The notes: a model not told the origin generated them from the letters alone. Numbered from the stretch's first letter, positions 14,251 to 28,372 are shown. The stretch: DNA of 64,000 bases from Paraspadella gotoi (GCA_051294375.1 CM119264.1:22262709-22326708); one strand, 5' to 3'. Numbers and translations: made by a program.

Positions 14251-14820
14251 GCCCTTCCTCCCACCACCTCCCCCCTTTCCTTCCCCCTTAATCTCCAAGG
14301 AGGGAAAGGAGCTTCCCTCTCACGTCAAAGGATTTTCGAGCGAATTAAGATTTCGTTTGATCGAGGGCGAAGTAATTGACTGAGTGATGAACGAGCCTGG
14401 ATTTCCAGCCAGATTAATGTTTTCGTTTAAGTAGGACCCAGAGCCGACGGCGCGGTGCTGAGTCGATGGTTAACGATCAACAGTCAATAATTTTCAGTTG
14501 TCATTTACCCCTATCACATTTGAAGCTTGTTTTAAAGGAAGAGAAAATGACTGAAAGATATTATGTTTGGCTGAAGCGCACGGTCGAGATGGAAGGTGAA
14601 CCGAGCGAAAAAAAAGAGCAAAGTTTGATACATACAAGAAAGAGATCATGGCGGGCGATGGGCAGATTTGCATGAGGATAAATCATGTCATCCACCGTTA
14701 TGACTTATGAAGGCGTTCATCCTTTTGTGAGCATGTGTTAATTTTTTCTCAATATTGTCAGGCGGCTTCTTTCGGTTGTCGATAAATATTGGAGGCAAAG
14801 ATCGTCATCGTCGTCGTCGA

Positions 14821-14853
<33 letters not shown>

Positions 14854-15319
14854 TTCCGTCCATCGTTTTTCCTCGAACTCGATTTGAAAAATCTGAGAAT
14901 TACGTTTGTAAAAATATGAAAAAAAGAAAAAAAAAATAGAGAGAAAGAAAGAAGGAAAAACGTCGCGCTGAGTTTGCGTCCTTCTTCCCAAGACGAACGT
15001 AAAACTTATCCCATTCATGCAGATTTTCATAAATCTTTCTTACTCCCCCCTTTCCCTTGCACACACAGCTTTTTCCCCCCTCATACCCATTCTCTTTTTT
15101 TTTCTCCTTCGGATTTTTCTATTTTCTCATTTTTATTCTTTCTTTTTTTTTCTTTCACATTTTCTTTTTTTTTTCTTCTTGTTCTTCTTCGTCTTTTTCG
15201 TCTCTGTTTTTCTCTTCTGCTTTTTTAGGCTCTTCACCCTTAAGGAGAATCTATCTCATGGTTATTTCATGCAATCTCGGTCTCGGGGATCGTCTTTCTC
15301 TCTCTTCTATCTCTCTCCT

Positions 15320-15390
<71 letters not shown>

Positions 15391-16654
15391 TCTCCCTCTC
15401 CATTACTCCCAACCGCTCTAACTAGGTTTTATTGGCTAAATTGCCTTATCGTTATTACACGACTACACCGGGAGTTCGGATTTTGCAATAAACATTCTCA
15501 GTCGCCCATAATTTGTGTTCAGCTTATTTAAAACCGCCTCATGACCATGGAACACTGAATAAAACCGCGCGAAATAAAAAAATTTAAAAAAAAACGAAAA
15601 AGAAAAGAAAAATGAGAAAAAACCCACATTGAAATTTATGAGGCGAAATTTATGTGGAAGAAAAAACCCTTGGGTGCGAAAAACAGATTGGGGGAGAATT
15701 ACAGTTCGGTTTGTTTTGGTGGAATTTTTTGAGAGGCTTCGCTGGTTCGGCGGCTTACAATTTAGTGAATTCGCCGGTACTGTGGCATTTAGGACATTTT
15801 AAAGATGTTTTCTTTAGTCAAAACCGTAGTTTCTTGTGAGGCTTTTACAGCGATAATTGGTCTCAGAGCTGATTTTTGTGAAGGCTTTTATCGGTTTAGT
15901 GGTTTCTAGTTGTAGCCATGAAGGCTTTCTCCGGCCTTTGTTGGCAGAAAAATCAATAAACTGAAAAAAGAAATCCGTTTGCTTTGTTGCGTTTTTTTTT
16001 TTTTTTTTTTTGATTTGTTGCTCTAATATTCTTTGCCTCAATTGTGTGGATTCTTGTTCCATTCGTTGGGACAAGATTTAGATAACAATCAAAATAACAA
16101 TTAACAGATGACAATTGAGATAAAAATTCAAATAACAATTTAGGTTTTTACGTTCAGCGCATCTCATGTTCGAAACCAAGAGACACACTAATTCGAGATC
16201 TCTAATCGAATCCTGTCTCGTCACCTTCTCTTCTTCTCAAGAGCCTCACTCCAAACGCGCAGCAATTTCGCCGCCACGGAATTTCATTTCCGGTTTGGAA
16301 GGTGGCGCGTCGGTGGCGACGTTGATTGTACCTTGCATAATGTAACACCGAGTCACCGACAACTGGCGGAGCTCTCCAGCCTCGCCCCAACATCATCAGA
16401 ATCTCTCTACATCACCATCAGCCTCTCTCTCCAGCACCAACAGCCTCTCTCTGCATCACCATCAGCCTTTCTCCGCGACTTATTCATAAATACGCGTTTA
16501 AATTTTTCAAAGGCGCTTTTGGGTGTCATGAATTTTCAAAGCATTCCGTCTCTTTTTTTCTTTTTTTCTTTTTTCCTTTTTTTCTTTTTTTCCGTCTCTT
16601 TTCTCTTTTTAAAATTCTTTTTTTGGGGGGGGGGGAAATTGTCGGTGAGAAATT
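14250..16654. other. Intergenic DNA with simple repeats
   Basis: Holds a (TCG)n array at 14802-14852, T-rich tracts at 15090-15220 and 16545-16625, and a CT array at 15300-15387. The rest is unremarkable; short frames show no domain. Confidence 0.7.
15297..15387 (+). repeat. (CT)n microsatellite
   Basis: CT array with a few interruptions at its start. Confidence 0.95.
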
Positions 16655-16860
16655 TTCGAAGCCGTCGTCGTCGTCGTCGTTCGACTCTTCCTCCTCCTCG
16701 TCCTCCTTCACCCCCCCCTTACGTTTTCGTCGTCGTTGCTGCGGTTTTCCCAATTCGTCGTCTTCGTCGTTTTCACCGTCGTCGTCATCGTCGTCGCCCG
16801 TAATGTCTTCGGTAAACAAGTCACGATAATCATCGCCGTTATTCGTCGTCGACGTCGTCT
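16655..16860 (+). repeat. (TCG)n-rich simple sequence
   Basis: Broken GTC/TCG triplets with C-rich insertions, leading into the minisatellite. Acidic frames on the minus strand are low-complexity artefacts. Confidence 0.8.
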
Positions 16861-16869
16861 TCGTCCTCT

Positions 16870-17380
16870 CCAAAGTCGTCGTCGTCTTCTCCTCGCCAAT
16901 GTCGTCGTCGTCTTCGTCCTCGCCAATGTCGTCGTCGTTGTCTATGTCTCGTCTCTTCAAATGTCGTCGTCCGTCTTCGTCCTCTGCCAATCTGGCACGT
17001 CGTCGTCCTCGTGTCGTCGTGTCGTCCTCGCCAATGTCGTCGTCGTCTTCGTCCTCGCCAATGTCGTCGTCGTCTTCGTCCTCGCAATGTCATCGTTGTC
17101 GGCCATCTTCAGTCGTCTTCGTCCTCGCCAATGTCGTCGTCGTCTTCGTCCTCGCAATGTTGTCGACGTCGTCTTCGTCCTCGCCAATGTCGTCGACGTC
17201 GTCTTTGTCCTCGCCAATGTCGTCGTCGTCTTCGTCCTCGCCAATGTCGTCGTCGTCTTCGTCCTCGCCAATGTCGTCGTCGTTGTCTTCGTCCTCGCCA
17301 ATGTCATCGTCATCTTCGTCCGCGCCAATGTCGTCGCCGTCTTCATCCTCGCCAATGTCGTCGTCGTCGTCGTCGTCGTA
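16870..17380 (+). repeat. 24-bp minisatellite, copy in A'
   Basis: Same unit as at the window start, more regular and longer, followed by CTTGTCGGTTTCAACATTC as in block A. Open on both strands in several frames; no protein domain. Confidence 0.92.
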
Positions 17381-17583
17381 CCTTGTCGGTTTCAACATTC
17401 ACTTCGCTTCGTCAGCGACAAACATTCAGTTCAAAATCGTCGTTAATTGTTTCTCTATTTTTTTTTTTTCGTTTCAATCTACAACGTCCTCGTTGTCGTC
17501 GTCGTCGTCGTCGTTAGCAAAACGGCTTCATGTTCGGTTCGCATTTCGCGTCGACATGGATTCGGTGCGTGATGCCATTGTCG

Positions 17584-17590
17584 AATGTCT

Positions 17591-17636
<46 letters not shown>
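17584..17636 (+). repeat. (TCG)n microsatellite
   Basis: Nearly pure GTC triplets. The counterpart in block A near 585-640 is shorter and interrupted. Confidence 0.9.
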
Positions 17637-18754
17637 AGCCACCCTCATTCTGGCCAGAATTTTCTTCAAACTCTCACATCCTCGAAGAAAAGTCGTATTC
17701 GAAATTCCATCCGAAGAAAATCTAGTGAAACCAGAAAGCCGAGAATCGAAGCTCCATCCGCCGCGCCGCCGGCGTCGAAAGAAAATAACCGAACGATGAC
17801 CGAAAAAGAGTTAAAGCTAATGACGTCAAAAGGCAATTTCCTTGAAAACCAACGACGTTAAAACTGACAATAAAACCGAACCGATTCTTCGTGACGACGT
17901 GACTAAGTTTTTTTTTTTCTTTCAATTTCTATTCCATTTCTAGAATTTTAAAGAAGAAAAAAAAAGGTTTCATCGTCTTTTTTTTTCTCTTCGGACGATT
18001 TAGTAGCTTTACACCTTTCCCGCCCACTCGCGGTAGCGCACGCCCGAGGATCACAGCCCACCGAGCCGAATTTTTTTTTTCCTTTTCCTTTTCCTTTTTT
18101 TTTTTTTTGCGATCCAACAGACGAAGAAGCGAATGGATAGACGGACGTATGGACGAAATAAAATTAAGAAAAGGAAATGGGCATTGGGCAGTGCAAAGAT
18201 GGAGAATACGCCGTATTTACAAGTATTTACAACATCAAGAATCAATTCGCAATAAAGTTAAGAATCCGAGAAAAGACTTACGAACGAAGGTAGAAACTGA
18301 AAGACAGACGGACAGACGGAGGAGAAGACTGGCTTTCGAAATAGATGGACTAGACGAGCGCCGTTGCGGTCTAAAAATAAAACCAAGGTCAATCCATTTT
18401 TTTTCCTCGCTAAGCATTTTCTAAGAGAAATTCTGACCTTGAATCGAGGCTCCGTTCGTAGCGGAAATGGCACGGTGAAAAAAAAAGTACATTTATTCAC
18501 TCATCACTCATCATTCACACTGGACACAGCGTATCTTTACTATGTGTAGCGAATGTGAAACGCAGAGTCGAAGGTGAAACGAGAATGCGTAGCGGACGAA
18601 AGAGGTAAGTTTCATTCGTCGACCGCAAGAGGGCAGGACGAGAAATGAGATTTTTTCTCGTAGGAGAGAGAGAGATAATAAACGAGGGAGTTAATTAGCG
18701 GGAATAAAAGTTAAAACAGAATTTTTTAAGCTCCGAGTGTTTTCGAGAGTTAAC

Positions 18755-18865
<111 letters not shown>

Positions 18866-19360
18866 ATCTCAAACTCCTCAATCGGACTACTTCTTGAATT
18901 AGTTATTTTTTTCCATCTCTCTCAAACAATACTGCTCCGTCGTTTTCATCCTCATATGCAAATAGGATTTGTTCCTTGTCTTCTCTCTGAAGTAAACAAA
19001 AACGTTCCTCTAGTTATTTGTATTCTAAAGATTGGATTCTTTAGTTTCAGGTCCTCCTTATTAAATTTGTTTTCATATTTTGAATTTTTTTTCTTTTTCT
19101 TTTTCAATTTCTTTGCGTTTCTTCTGTCGTGAGCTTTATTTACTTTTCTTATTCACTCTCTGTTTTGTTTACGTTTTCTGGATTCATTCGGCGCAGAGTT
19201 TTTTTCTTTACTCACTCTTTCGTTTACTGGTGATTCTTTCTTCACGCATGGACGTGCATTTACACACACGACGTAGCCTTTGGATGTGCACGCACGAGCA
19301 CGTGATCCCATGAGATGGAGAAAGTAATAGGGAGAGAGACAAAAAAGAGAGTACGGAAGA

Positions 19361-19361
<1 letters not shown>

Positions 19362-19450
<89 letters not shown>
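19362..19450 (+). repeat. (GA)n microsatellite
   Basis: Pure GA array in block A'. Confidence 0.97.
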
Positions 19451-21508
19451 GACGCACGTCTTTCCCTTTTTCCCACATTCTTTCGGCCTAAAGAAATTGC
19501 CTCTGGCGCGGTTTGAAAGTTCTCAGAGCTGTTTCGCATTTTTTGCTATTTTTTTACCAATTTACTCGCCGACGAAAAGAAAAAAATGTAGGTTAGTGTT
19601 GTAATAGAGTTACTGCAACTTTTTAACCCTTCCGGTATATTAGCTTTTCAGACTCGTGACAGAAAATTTATGAATTATTATGCATAAAAGTATAGTAAAA
19701 ATTACAAAAACAAATAGCAAAAAAGTAGAATCATACATCATGCACAGTATTAAAATATTTTATTTTGCGTTTTTATACGGTACTCAGCTAAAAGGTGTAA
19801 ATTTCAAATTCATTTTTTGAAAGATCATTACCATCTCTGCCAAAAATGCCAAATATTTCAAATATGCCACCAAGTTTTCAGTATTTTTGTCACTTATCCA
19901 TTAACAGCTTTTTCCAAATATCAGTGGCATCTGCCACTATGTTTTTCCCTTGTCACTTTGCCATTAACGACTTTGGCAAATTTCCCTTTTTGCCTCCGCC
20001 ATGTTGTGGCCTCAAACGAGGATTTGATTTCCGGGTCTCGTTTTTCTTCATTTTTCCTCCATTTTCTGCGCCCAAAGTCTTTACCACTTTTTTTTTTCTC
20101 TGTTTTTTCGCTTATTTCTTTCTTGTTGATTTTTTTTTTGCGAGGCTAAAACTTTTTTGAGTTTGTCTTTTTGTCTATATTTACTTTTTTCACTCTATGA
20201 TATAAAATTTATTCTCTCTTGTCTTTATCTCTTTCAGTTTCACCTGTTCTTCCATTTGAACTAACAGATTAATTAATGTTCCAATTTCTTTTCTTTTTTC
20301 TAAAACAATTTTTTCTCAAACATTAAATACATTTATGTGTCTTAAAACAAATATATTGTACGTAGTTTTTATCGATGAGAAATGACACTAGAAAAATATG
20401 GAATCGCTAAAATGAGGGAGACGGTTTGGGTAGAGGAAAGTGAAAGCAGAAAGTTAAAAAGAGAGGAAAAGTGGAAAAATAGGAGGAGCAGAAGGAGATG
20501 CGGAGGGAAGGATAAACCGCTTTGATTTATTTTCGGCTCAGGTGAGGAAATTGAGAAGAGCACCGTCATTTAATCCTGAAAGGGGAAAGAAAGACTAGAA
20601 AGGGAAGAAGGGATGGAAGGAGGAATGAAGAAGGAAGGTTGGATGGAAGAAATGAGGAATCCCATCTGGTTGGATGGTTTGTAAAAGGGAAGACGTTTAT
20701 ATAAGCGTTTTTAGTACAAGAAACAAACAAAACATACATACATATGTCTGAGAGAAAAAATAATAATGATAAAAAAGTATTAACAGTAAATAAGCCGTGA
20801 AAACGAATTTTTTAAGGAATAAATCTTAGAAATAAACTTAGTTGTTAAGAAATGATAACCAAACAAACTACGAAGTTCACGAATACTTGGTAGCTGTTTA
20901 TAGAAGGTATGAAGGTGACCTGGGGAATTACGACGATACTCTCTAAGCCGAGTCCACTCATTGTGCAATTCCTTGAATACAGCAACACGTATGGATGGAA
21001 AGCTAACCTATCGGTCCTAATTCATCATCACAACGGACAATCACCTCTCATTCCCACTCGAGTGATTTTTCATTTTCATCCAACCTTATCACCCTGACAC
21101 AATTCTGATGAACCTATTAATTTTATCGGCCAGAGATGTCAAGATAATGATTAAACAAGTAACAATAATAAGAAAAAAGTAAAATTAAATGCTGCTCAGG
21201 AGAAAAAATAATAAGAGACCCTTCTTTTTATATACAGGTATAGGTTTGTTTTTTTTTAATCGGTGTTAAGATTGTCGTTTAATTGTTATTTTTTTTTCTT
21301 TCTTTTATTCTTCTTTGCACCTGTTGAACTTGACGTAACCCAATTCTTACACTTCTATCAAATTACCTCATTCGTCCGCTCGTCAATGGTGGCGCTACCA
21401 ACGGCCGCGCTCCCACGGCCGCGCCCCTATACGTGCTCGATATCTTAGAATGATTCGTTCTCTTTCATTCTCGATGGCGAAACCCAAATCTCTCTGGAAA
21501 CAGCATGT

Positions 21509-21612
21509 ATGAGTGAGTGAGTGAGTGAGTAAGTGAGTGAGTGAGTGAGTGAGAGAGTGAGTGAGTACGTGAGTGAATAAGTAAGTGAGTGAGTGAATGA
21601 GTGAGTGAATGA
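21509..21612 (+). repeat. (GTGA)n tetranucleotide array
   Basis: Regular GAGT repeats ending before ATTTAGAGAG, homologous to 4683-4785. Confidence 0.93.
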
Positions 21613-22562
21613 TTTAGAGAGAAAGAGAAGAGACAGTAAAGACTCTATATTAATTTTTATCTTTATCTTGTTTCCTCTTGCTCCCTTTCCTCATACCTTT
21701 TTGTCCCCAAACGACTTTTTTGGTCTTTTCACAACTCTTCTCTCACATATCCCTTTCCGAGTGAGTTCCTTTCTCCTTCTACACTTCTGCTGGGAATTCA
21801 TTATCCTCTCTGCTCTCTCTCTCTGTCTCCTTCTCGGGTATCATCGCAATCTCTTCAGGTCTCATCTTCTCTCAAGTCTCTCAGTCTCTCATCCACTCCT
21901 CTCCTCATCTCTCTCTCATCTCTCTCTCTTCTCTGGGATCGTCGTCTGCTTCTGGCTGACCCTGCTATTAACTTCCTTGTTCGGCGGTTCAGACTTCATG
22001 GCATACAACGTCTCATTCCCCATTTTCTTCTTCTTCTTTTTCCTCCTCTTCCTCCTTCTCCATTTTTGTCTCTTTCTTCCACGCTTCAGCCTTCACTTTT
22101 CCTTCTCTTTCATAATTCATAAATAATTGTTTTCCTTTTCCTCTTTCTTACTTTCCCCCGTTTTATTCTGTTCCTTTTGCCGTGACTGTTGCATTTGGTA
22201 ACATATCATTGTAATAATAATAATATAGAAGATGCTTACCTGGCATTTTACGTTAAATTTGTAGATGGTGTGAAATAGAGTCACATTGACGTGAGATACG
22301 CCATTCAACGTAGATCGAGATTGAAGAATAGTTATTGATTATTGCTTGACTTGCTTGGCAAGAAAATCTGGGGTTCAAACCTACAAATTCGTTTTCTTTC
22401 TTTCCATTTTTGACTTTTTATCATACTTTCCGTTTCCTTTTTAACTACTATAAAAAACATTAGCTTTTTTCCTTTCCATTTTCCATCGTCCTTACCATTG
22501 CCATTCATTCCTCTCACCTTTCTTATCTCCAGTTCACCTCTCCATTTTCCTTCTCACATTTC

Positions 22563-22690
<128 letters not shown>

Positions 22691-23035
22691 TTTCCCGCTC
22701 CTCCGCCCATCTTTCTCCCCTTACCCAATCGTCGTACTTGGTAAGGCACGAACCGCGCCTTCCAGCTCCGCAAACGCCGACCCCGTTTTGGAACAGGTTA
22801 AGTGACTCGTGCGATTTTGGTTGCGCCGGAGGTAATGATTATTTGTGGCCAAATAGAGAGAATATAACAGGCCGACCATTGACCGACAATCGTCGGACAT
22901 ATGCCCGACAACCGAAAGACCGCCTCGGTGCAATTCGGACGAGTCATTTTTCAAGGTTTTCCGACCGTTCCTTGTCGCGACCGACCAAAGGAAACGATAA
23001 AGGAAATAAGAACACATTAATGGAAAATTTTAAAC

Positions 23036-23617
23036 TTACTTATAGTAATACCCAACTTTATTTATTAACAAACTTTATGAGTCTTTTCCTTTCCTTTTCC
23101 AGAGCTTTAATTTTTCATCTACTAGGTATTTTCTCTCACCTAATCACCTCCTTTACCTGTGATTTTCCAGTAATTTTTCGACTTTCAACTTGTCACATCT
23201 ACCCTCAAACCATCCCTCCTAGTAGTTTCTCGAACCCCTAGTGATAGCTATCCCATAGTGATAGCTATCCCACCACACCTTCTTCCCCCACACCTCCGTT
23301 CTCAAGCTTTTTTTTGCCACGCCTCCTCTCAATGGCTTTTCCGACTTCCGGCTTTTATTTTGACAAATCGCGCGGCAATTTTAGAGGAATCGAGGCGTCA
23401 ATGATTTATGTCCGCGGGAAAGAGGCTCCGAATTTCTTTCCGCGTTTTTCCCCCTTCACCCTGACGCTCTCGCTATCACACCTCAACCTTGTCTCCCCGT
23501 TTCGCTCATTCCCCCCCCCTATTTTTTGCCGACCTATCCTAAGTTAAGCCTTTTTACGTCAAATATTTTTTTATACAACGTATGAATCACAATTAACAAT
23601 CCCTAGCTGCTCTTTTT

Positions 23618-23702
<85 letters not shown>

Positions 23703-24800
23703 ATCTCTTCTTTCAGTATTTTCTTTCTCTTTTCTCTCTTCATTTCTCAAAAAAGATTTCCCAGCATGAAGGCACGAAACGCAACACGCATTAAGGGATA
23801 AGAAATAAAAGATGTGTGGAACCGCGGTGTGCGAGCAACGCCTCCGCGCTCCCAATACTCGGTGTGCGCGGAAATAACACGTCGCTACATATATTTCCAT
23901 GTTGTGAAATTTTTTTTACCTTTTCTCGTGGAAAAATAATGTTTGAATTAGATGTGACAACCTGGAGACCTGATAAATGATCAAGGCGGTAGATGGCTCC
24001 GATGCCTGAAACTCCCTCCTTTTCTCACACACTTTATTTTTTTCTTTGCATTTTTCTTTCCTTTTCTCTCTCTCTGCTCGTCTCTGCTTCTCTCGAGATG
24101 TGTCTGGCGGGCTCTCCCCTCGTTTCTCACTCTCGTGGCAGCGGTCCTTCTTTCTCAGGTCGCGTCTCCATCTCTCGTCTCTCTCTCTTTCTCTCCCTAA
24201 TATTTATTTTGTCAGCCTACATCACGATTTTTTCGAATGCATTGTGCAAAAATAGTCCATTGACTCGCTGACGTCAAGAGCTATGTCATTTGTCTGTCGG
24301 TTTTTTTTTTCATTAATTTTAAGCGCGCGGTTTAATGTCGGTAGTAAAACAAAATGGTGTTCGTTGAAGCTTCATTGATGACGACAATGACGACGACGAC
24401 ATTACCGCGAAAAAAAATCGTATTTCAAATAGGGTTGTGCGGTTATATTCAAGTTAAGTTTGTAAGCAGCATAACATTGTCAACTAACTAGCGCTTCACC
24501 GGTTTCAAAGACAAAATATCAAATCGGTAAAATTTTGTTATAATCTTAAAAAAATCTCATACATTTCATTTGTGAAAAATACAAGGGCATTTTTATTTTC
24601 ACCCAATTCAAATTACAAATTACACATTACACATTTGTAATGTGGACTGCCTTGAAAAAATGATTACGCTATGTGAATTGAAATTTTGGAAAAAAATAAA
24701 AATGCACTAGTATTTCCAACAAAGATTTTCTAATTAAATACTTACTAACCGTAAGTGTGCATGCGATGTCCTTACAATTTAAACGTCAAAACTTATAAGA
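23036..24800. other. Intergenic DNA downstream of block A'
   Basis: Contains a direct duplication of GTGATAGCTATCCCA near 23241-23270 and a long CT array at 23622-23700. A CT-rich stretch follows at 24040-24200. No exon supported. Confidence 0.7.
23622..23700 (+). repeat. (CT)n microsatellite
   Basis: Pure CT array; the minus-strand Arg-Glu frame across it is an artefact. Confidence 0.96.
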
Positions 24801-24802
24801 AT

Positions 24803-24905
24803 GAATGGTTTATGGAATTGGTGCAACCAATATAAAAATTATGCATTCAATAAACAAGCTATCTTGCCTCTGACTTTGGTGGTTTAAGGCCTCCATCACC
24901 CTTAC
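24803..24905 (+). mobile_element. Diverged partial copy of the fold-back repeat family
   Basis: GGAATTGGTGCAACCAATAT and AAGCTATCTTGCCTCTGACT match the right arm of the 8848-9014 element. The similarity continues into its right flank (TGGTTTAAGGCCTCCATCAC), so the repeat family extends beyond the palindrome. Confidence 0.75.
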
Positions 24906-26030
24906 AAGATAAAGACATATGATTAGTATTATGCTCAGGATTATAAGCGTTTTAAAAATCTCCCTCTCATCATTTCTTTCTAACTTTAATTTGTCGCCAC
25001 ACAAAATAACCGTTCATCTATCCTTACACTAACTTAGCCTAACGTTCGTGTGCCTTCCACTATGTCGTCACCAAATTCTCTCTCCCCAATCACCCCTCCG
25101 ACCAGTAACCACCCCACCACCACCCAAACACCACCTCACCGCCTCCCACCATCTCCCTCCGCATTAAGCAAAACCGCCGCCAAAGAGTTAATGATAAAGT
25201 GTTGGCTGCGATTCTTGCGACGGCGTCGTGGGTGGAAAAAAGACGCTTGGGTGGGTAAGGGTGGACGAGCGGGTTGGGTGGGGTTTCGGATGCGTAGGTG
25301 TCGCCGCTGGCGCCGACGTCTTTCCGCGATTTATTCAACGTCTCTCGAAGGAGACCTCCCCCTTAATTATCATTAATTTCGAGTCTATTTTCCCCTCATG
25401 TATTTCAGCGACTCGTTTCAATCTCTCTCTTTGTTTTTACTCTCTTTTTTTTATTTCTAAGTGTGTTTTTTTTTCTTTTTACTAGTTTTATTTCCAAGTC
25501 TAAAAGAGAGAGAGAGAGAGAGAGAGAGAAATATATATGAAATATGAAATAGACCTAACCGGGGCGCAATTTACTGTGGCCATGAGGTCATTTCGTTTAC
25601 GAAAACTAAGTTAATGGTAAAAAATTCATTTTTAAAACCCATTTAAAATTAATTTTTAAAACGTGAAAATCCAAAATTTTAAGAACTATGTACAGACTTT
25701 CAAATTGTTAGTAGGTGATACTAAAAAAAGGAAAAAATTAATCAAAAATTACTAAAAAGATTTAAAGAGCTACAGACTGTTTAAAAACGTTATGACGTGA
25801 TTATGAAACCAGTTTAAGAATAGAAATTGAATCAATTCAATCAACAAGTAATATTGGATGAAAAAAAACAAAAACTTCAAGACTCGCAATGACAGTCAAA
25901 TCCAAAGAATGTGCTAAGGCAGATGTTGTCCGACTTCAGTTTCTCATAGCACAGTTTTCATTGGTGATATGTGTGTGTTCCGTTTGTCGTTCTCTATGTT
26001 GTGTACTGTCCTTTCAAAACATTTCATTTC
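24906..26030. other. Intergenic DNA
   Basis: Includes a C-rich then G-rich stretch at 25090-25310 whose frames are Pro/Thr- or Arg/Trp-rich and lack domains, and a short GA array near 25505-25530. No exon supported. Confidence 0.6.
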
Positions 26031-26036
26031 CTTTGG

Positions 26037-26258
26037 TCACTTCAAAGTTCTCTTCATTGCTCTTTTCTCAATCTGTCCTTTCATTTCTGTTGTACCTGCT
26101 GCATCATACACAATTTTTGAAGAGGTATGCATAGGCAGTTTTAAAAAGGTTTTTAGGGCTCTTAAATTTAGTTTTTCCAATTTTTCCCATTGATATTTGT
26201 TTGTTGTAATCCATACCAGACTGGAATAGTTTAAGACAGACACGACCAGGCTTGATAA
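26037..26258 (-). pseudogene. Degenerate non-LTR retrotransposon fragment (end of reverse transcriptase)
   Basis: The minus-strand frame reads LSSLVVSVLNYSSLVW, then KLEKLNLRALKTFLKLP and YDAAGTTEM. This matches the conserved block after the RT catalytic region in jockey/CR1-like LINEs: tyrosine plus VW, then L-x2-x-NxALR, then AG-x-x-P/M. A stop lies directly upstream and no YADD box or endonuclease is present, so it is a short dead remnant. The plus-strand frames over it are shadows. Confidence 0.7.
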
Positions 26259-26294
26259 ACAGTGTTAATCAGTCTCATTCCACTATCATTCCAC

Positions 26295-26297
<3 letters not shown>

Positions 26298-26334
<37 letters not shown>

Positions 26335-26355
26335 AAGAGCAAGAGCAAGAGCGAA
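26298..26355 (+). repeat. (GA)n / (GAGCAA)n microsatellite
   Basis: GA array followed by a few AAGAGC units. Confidence 0.93.
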
Positions 26356-26631
26356 GAAAATAAGAACGGTATTTTCCAATGTGTTGCGCCGCAGTGACTT
26401 TGTTTTAAAGTGTATTTCCCTTTGATCACATTATATTACATGACATGACTAAAAAACCTTTTTATCCCATGAAGTTATGACATGCACTGCATTGAAATTC
26501 CGTCTTTGATTCCTTACAGTTTCAGGATTTCCTGAAGGCGGCGCTTGAAGTCCCTTAGATTTGAGGTTTTTTCCTGCAACCAATTATAGGCGAAGTATAT
26601 GCATTTTTAATGCAAGTAGGACAGACCGATG

Positions 26632-26647
26632 GACAGACATACCGACT

Positions 26648-26678
<31 letters not shown>

Positions 26679-26692
26679 CGACCGACAGACCC
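26632..26692 (+). repeat. (GACA)n tetranucleotide array
   Basis: CAGA/GACC repeats with point changes at both ends. Confidence 0.93.
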
Positions 26693-27780
26693 ACTGAAAG
26701 TGATTCAGAGAGTTGCTCCGCGAGTACTCGCGGCGTAACTAAAAATGGAGACAAAAAGACAGAAAGTGACAAAAAGAATTTCAGTGTTCTGACCAGTCAG
26801 TCGCGGTTCATAAAAAATATCTTATATTTATATATAAAAGAAAATATTTAATTTTTAAACACTATTACATATAATAATTATAAAGAAAACGTTTTTTATA
26901 TTTTATTTTTAAAAGAAAAGCTTAGATAATAGATAAGTTATATTGAAAAAGACTGACCGACCGAAAGAGAGTCTTATCGAGTCGCGCAAAACGGAAACTA
27001 AAAAAAAAAACGTTTTACGAGAATGAATTTTGGCCGTAATGATGTTCTTTTCTTTTTCGACGATTTCCTTTGAGTCGATTTCGCTTTGATTGCCATCTAG
27101 GGAATCTCGAGACGACGTCCGAGATTGTTGTCGACAAACGAGAGACGGCGGTTTTCCGCGTTACACGTCGTCGTCTTTTTCGTCGTAGATGTCACCGACT
27201 TCGTCTTTGGTTAAAATCCAGTCTCAATTGAGTCACATTAGTGATTGTCCTGCCCCTGGCGACGAGTTTTTGATCGTTGTCGTCATAGTAGTGATCGCCC
27301 TTCCTAAAATTGTCCTCTTCCCTGGCCTCACAGTGACAGTTTCAATCTTTGACTTCCTCCTTAATCAAACTCTCTTCCCAATTATACTTTCTAAACTCCG
27401 AGGAAAAACTATTTTTGGTTTTACATTCCGCGGAAAGAATTTCCGTTTTTACATATTTTCTTTCTCTTTATTCACTGGTTTTTCTCTCTCTGTTTTTTTC
27501 TTTTTCTTTTCTTTTTCTTCATTCTCCTTTCCTCCCTCCTTCTTCCTTTCTTCCTCCCTCCTTAGTCCTTAGCATCTCATTCCTAATAACACGCTTCAGT
27601 TTACGAGAAAAATATTTCCTCCCTGTTTTTTTTCTCTCTTTATCTCGTTTTTATGTCCGAACGGTGATCATTTGTTTGTGCACAACTTTATCCGCTCCTG
27701 GGCGTCGCCACTGTCGGTTCCCACGTTTATTCAATCAATTACCGTTTATTGTGTTTACGCTCGACGACCTAGGATAAGAT

Positions 27781-27781
<1 letters not shown>

Positions 27782-27840
<59 letters not shown>

Positions 27841-27842
27841 AG
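27782..27842 (+). repeat. (CT)n microsatellite
   Basis: CT array with one TTT interruption. Confidence 0.95.
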
Positions 27843-28239
27843 TGAAAGTAAATCAAATTTAGAAGATGTTAACTACTTGACGTCAAAAGTATCACGTCAT
27901 TGTAAAGATCTTTTTTACGTCATTCGGTTGTCATCTTGCAATGGGGTAAAATGCATTGCATTATTTGAGTTTATACGTATGTATTAAGGCGTAGTAAAAT
28001 TTCTAAATTTAACTTTAAACTTTAATTAAATTCTAAAAGTAAGGAATGAACAACATTATTATTAATGAACATTTATGTAATCAAAAAATTTATAATGAAT
28101 TTTACAATTTACGCAGTAGGCCATATTATACTAGTACTAAACCAATAAATGTTAAAATTTCAAAACAAGATTTTTCTAAGAATTTTTTGCAGATTTGGAT
28201 TCGTCATAAAAAGTTGGGTAAAAAGAAATATAACTCTTT

Positions 28240-28372
28240 TTGAAAATTCCTTCATTAAGTGGGTCAAAAATTAGAAAAAGCTATATTTTTAAGCTGAAAA
28301 TTAACTTTTTATATTATTAAATATAGTTTTTTTTAATTTTTAACCCACTTAATGAAAGAATTTTTAAAAATC
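28240..28372. repeat. AT-rich hairpin inside the X element
   Basis: CTTCATTAAGTGGGTCAAAA pairs with TTTTTAACCCACTTAATGAA, and the pairing extends through AGCTATATTT and AAATATAGTT. Arms are about 50 bases with a loop of about 30. Confidence 0.82.

Noticed and set aside
17090-17398. Apparent CRISPR-like regular array
   Set aside because: Units are contiguous minisatellite copies with no unique spacers, in a eukaryotic genome.
16899-17861. 320-codon Ser-rich open frame
   Set aside because: Product of the 24-bp minisatellite and TCG triplets; not preserved in block A.
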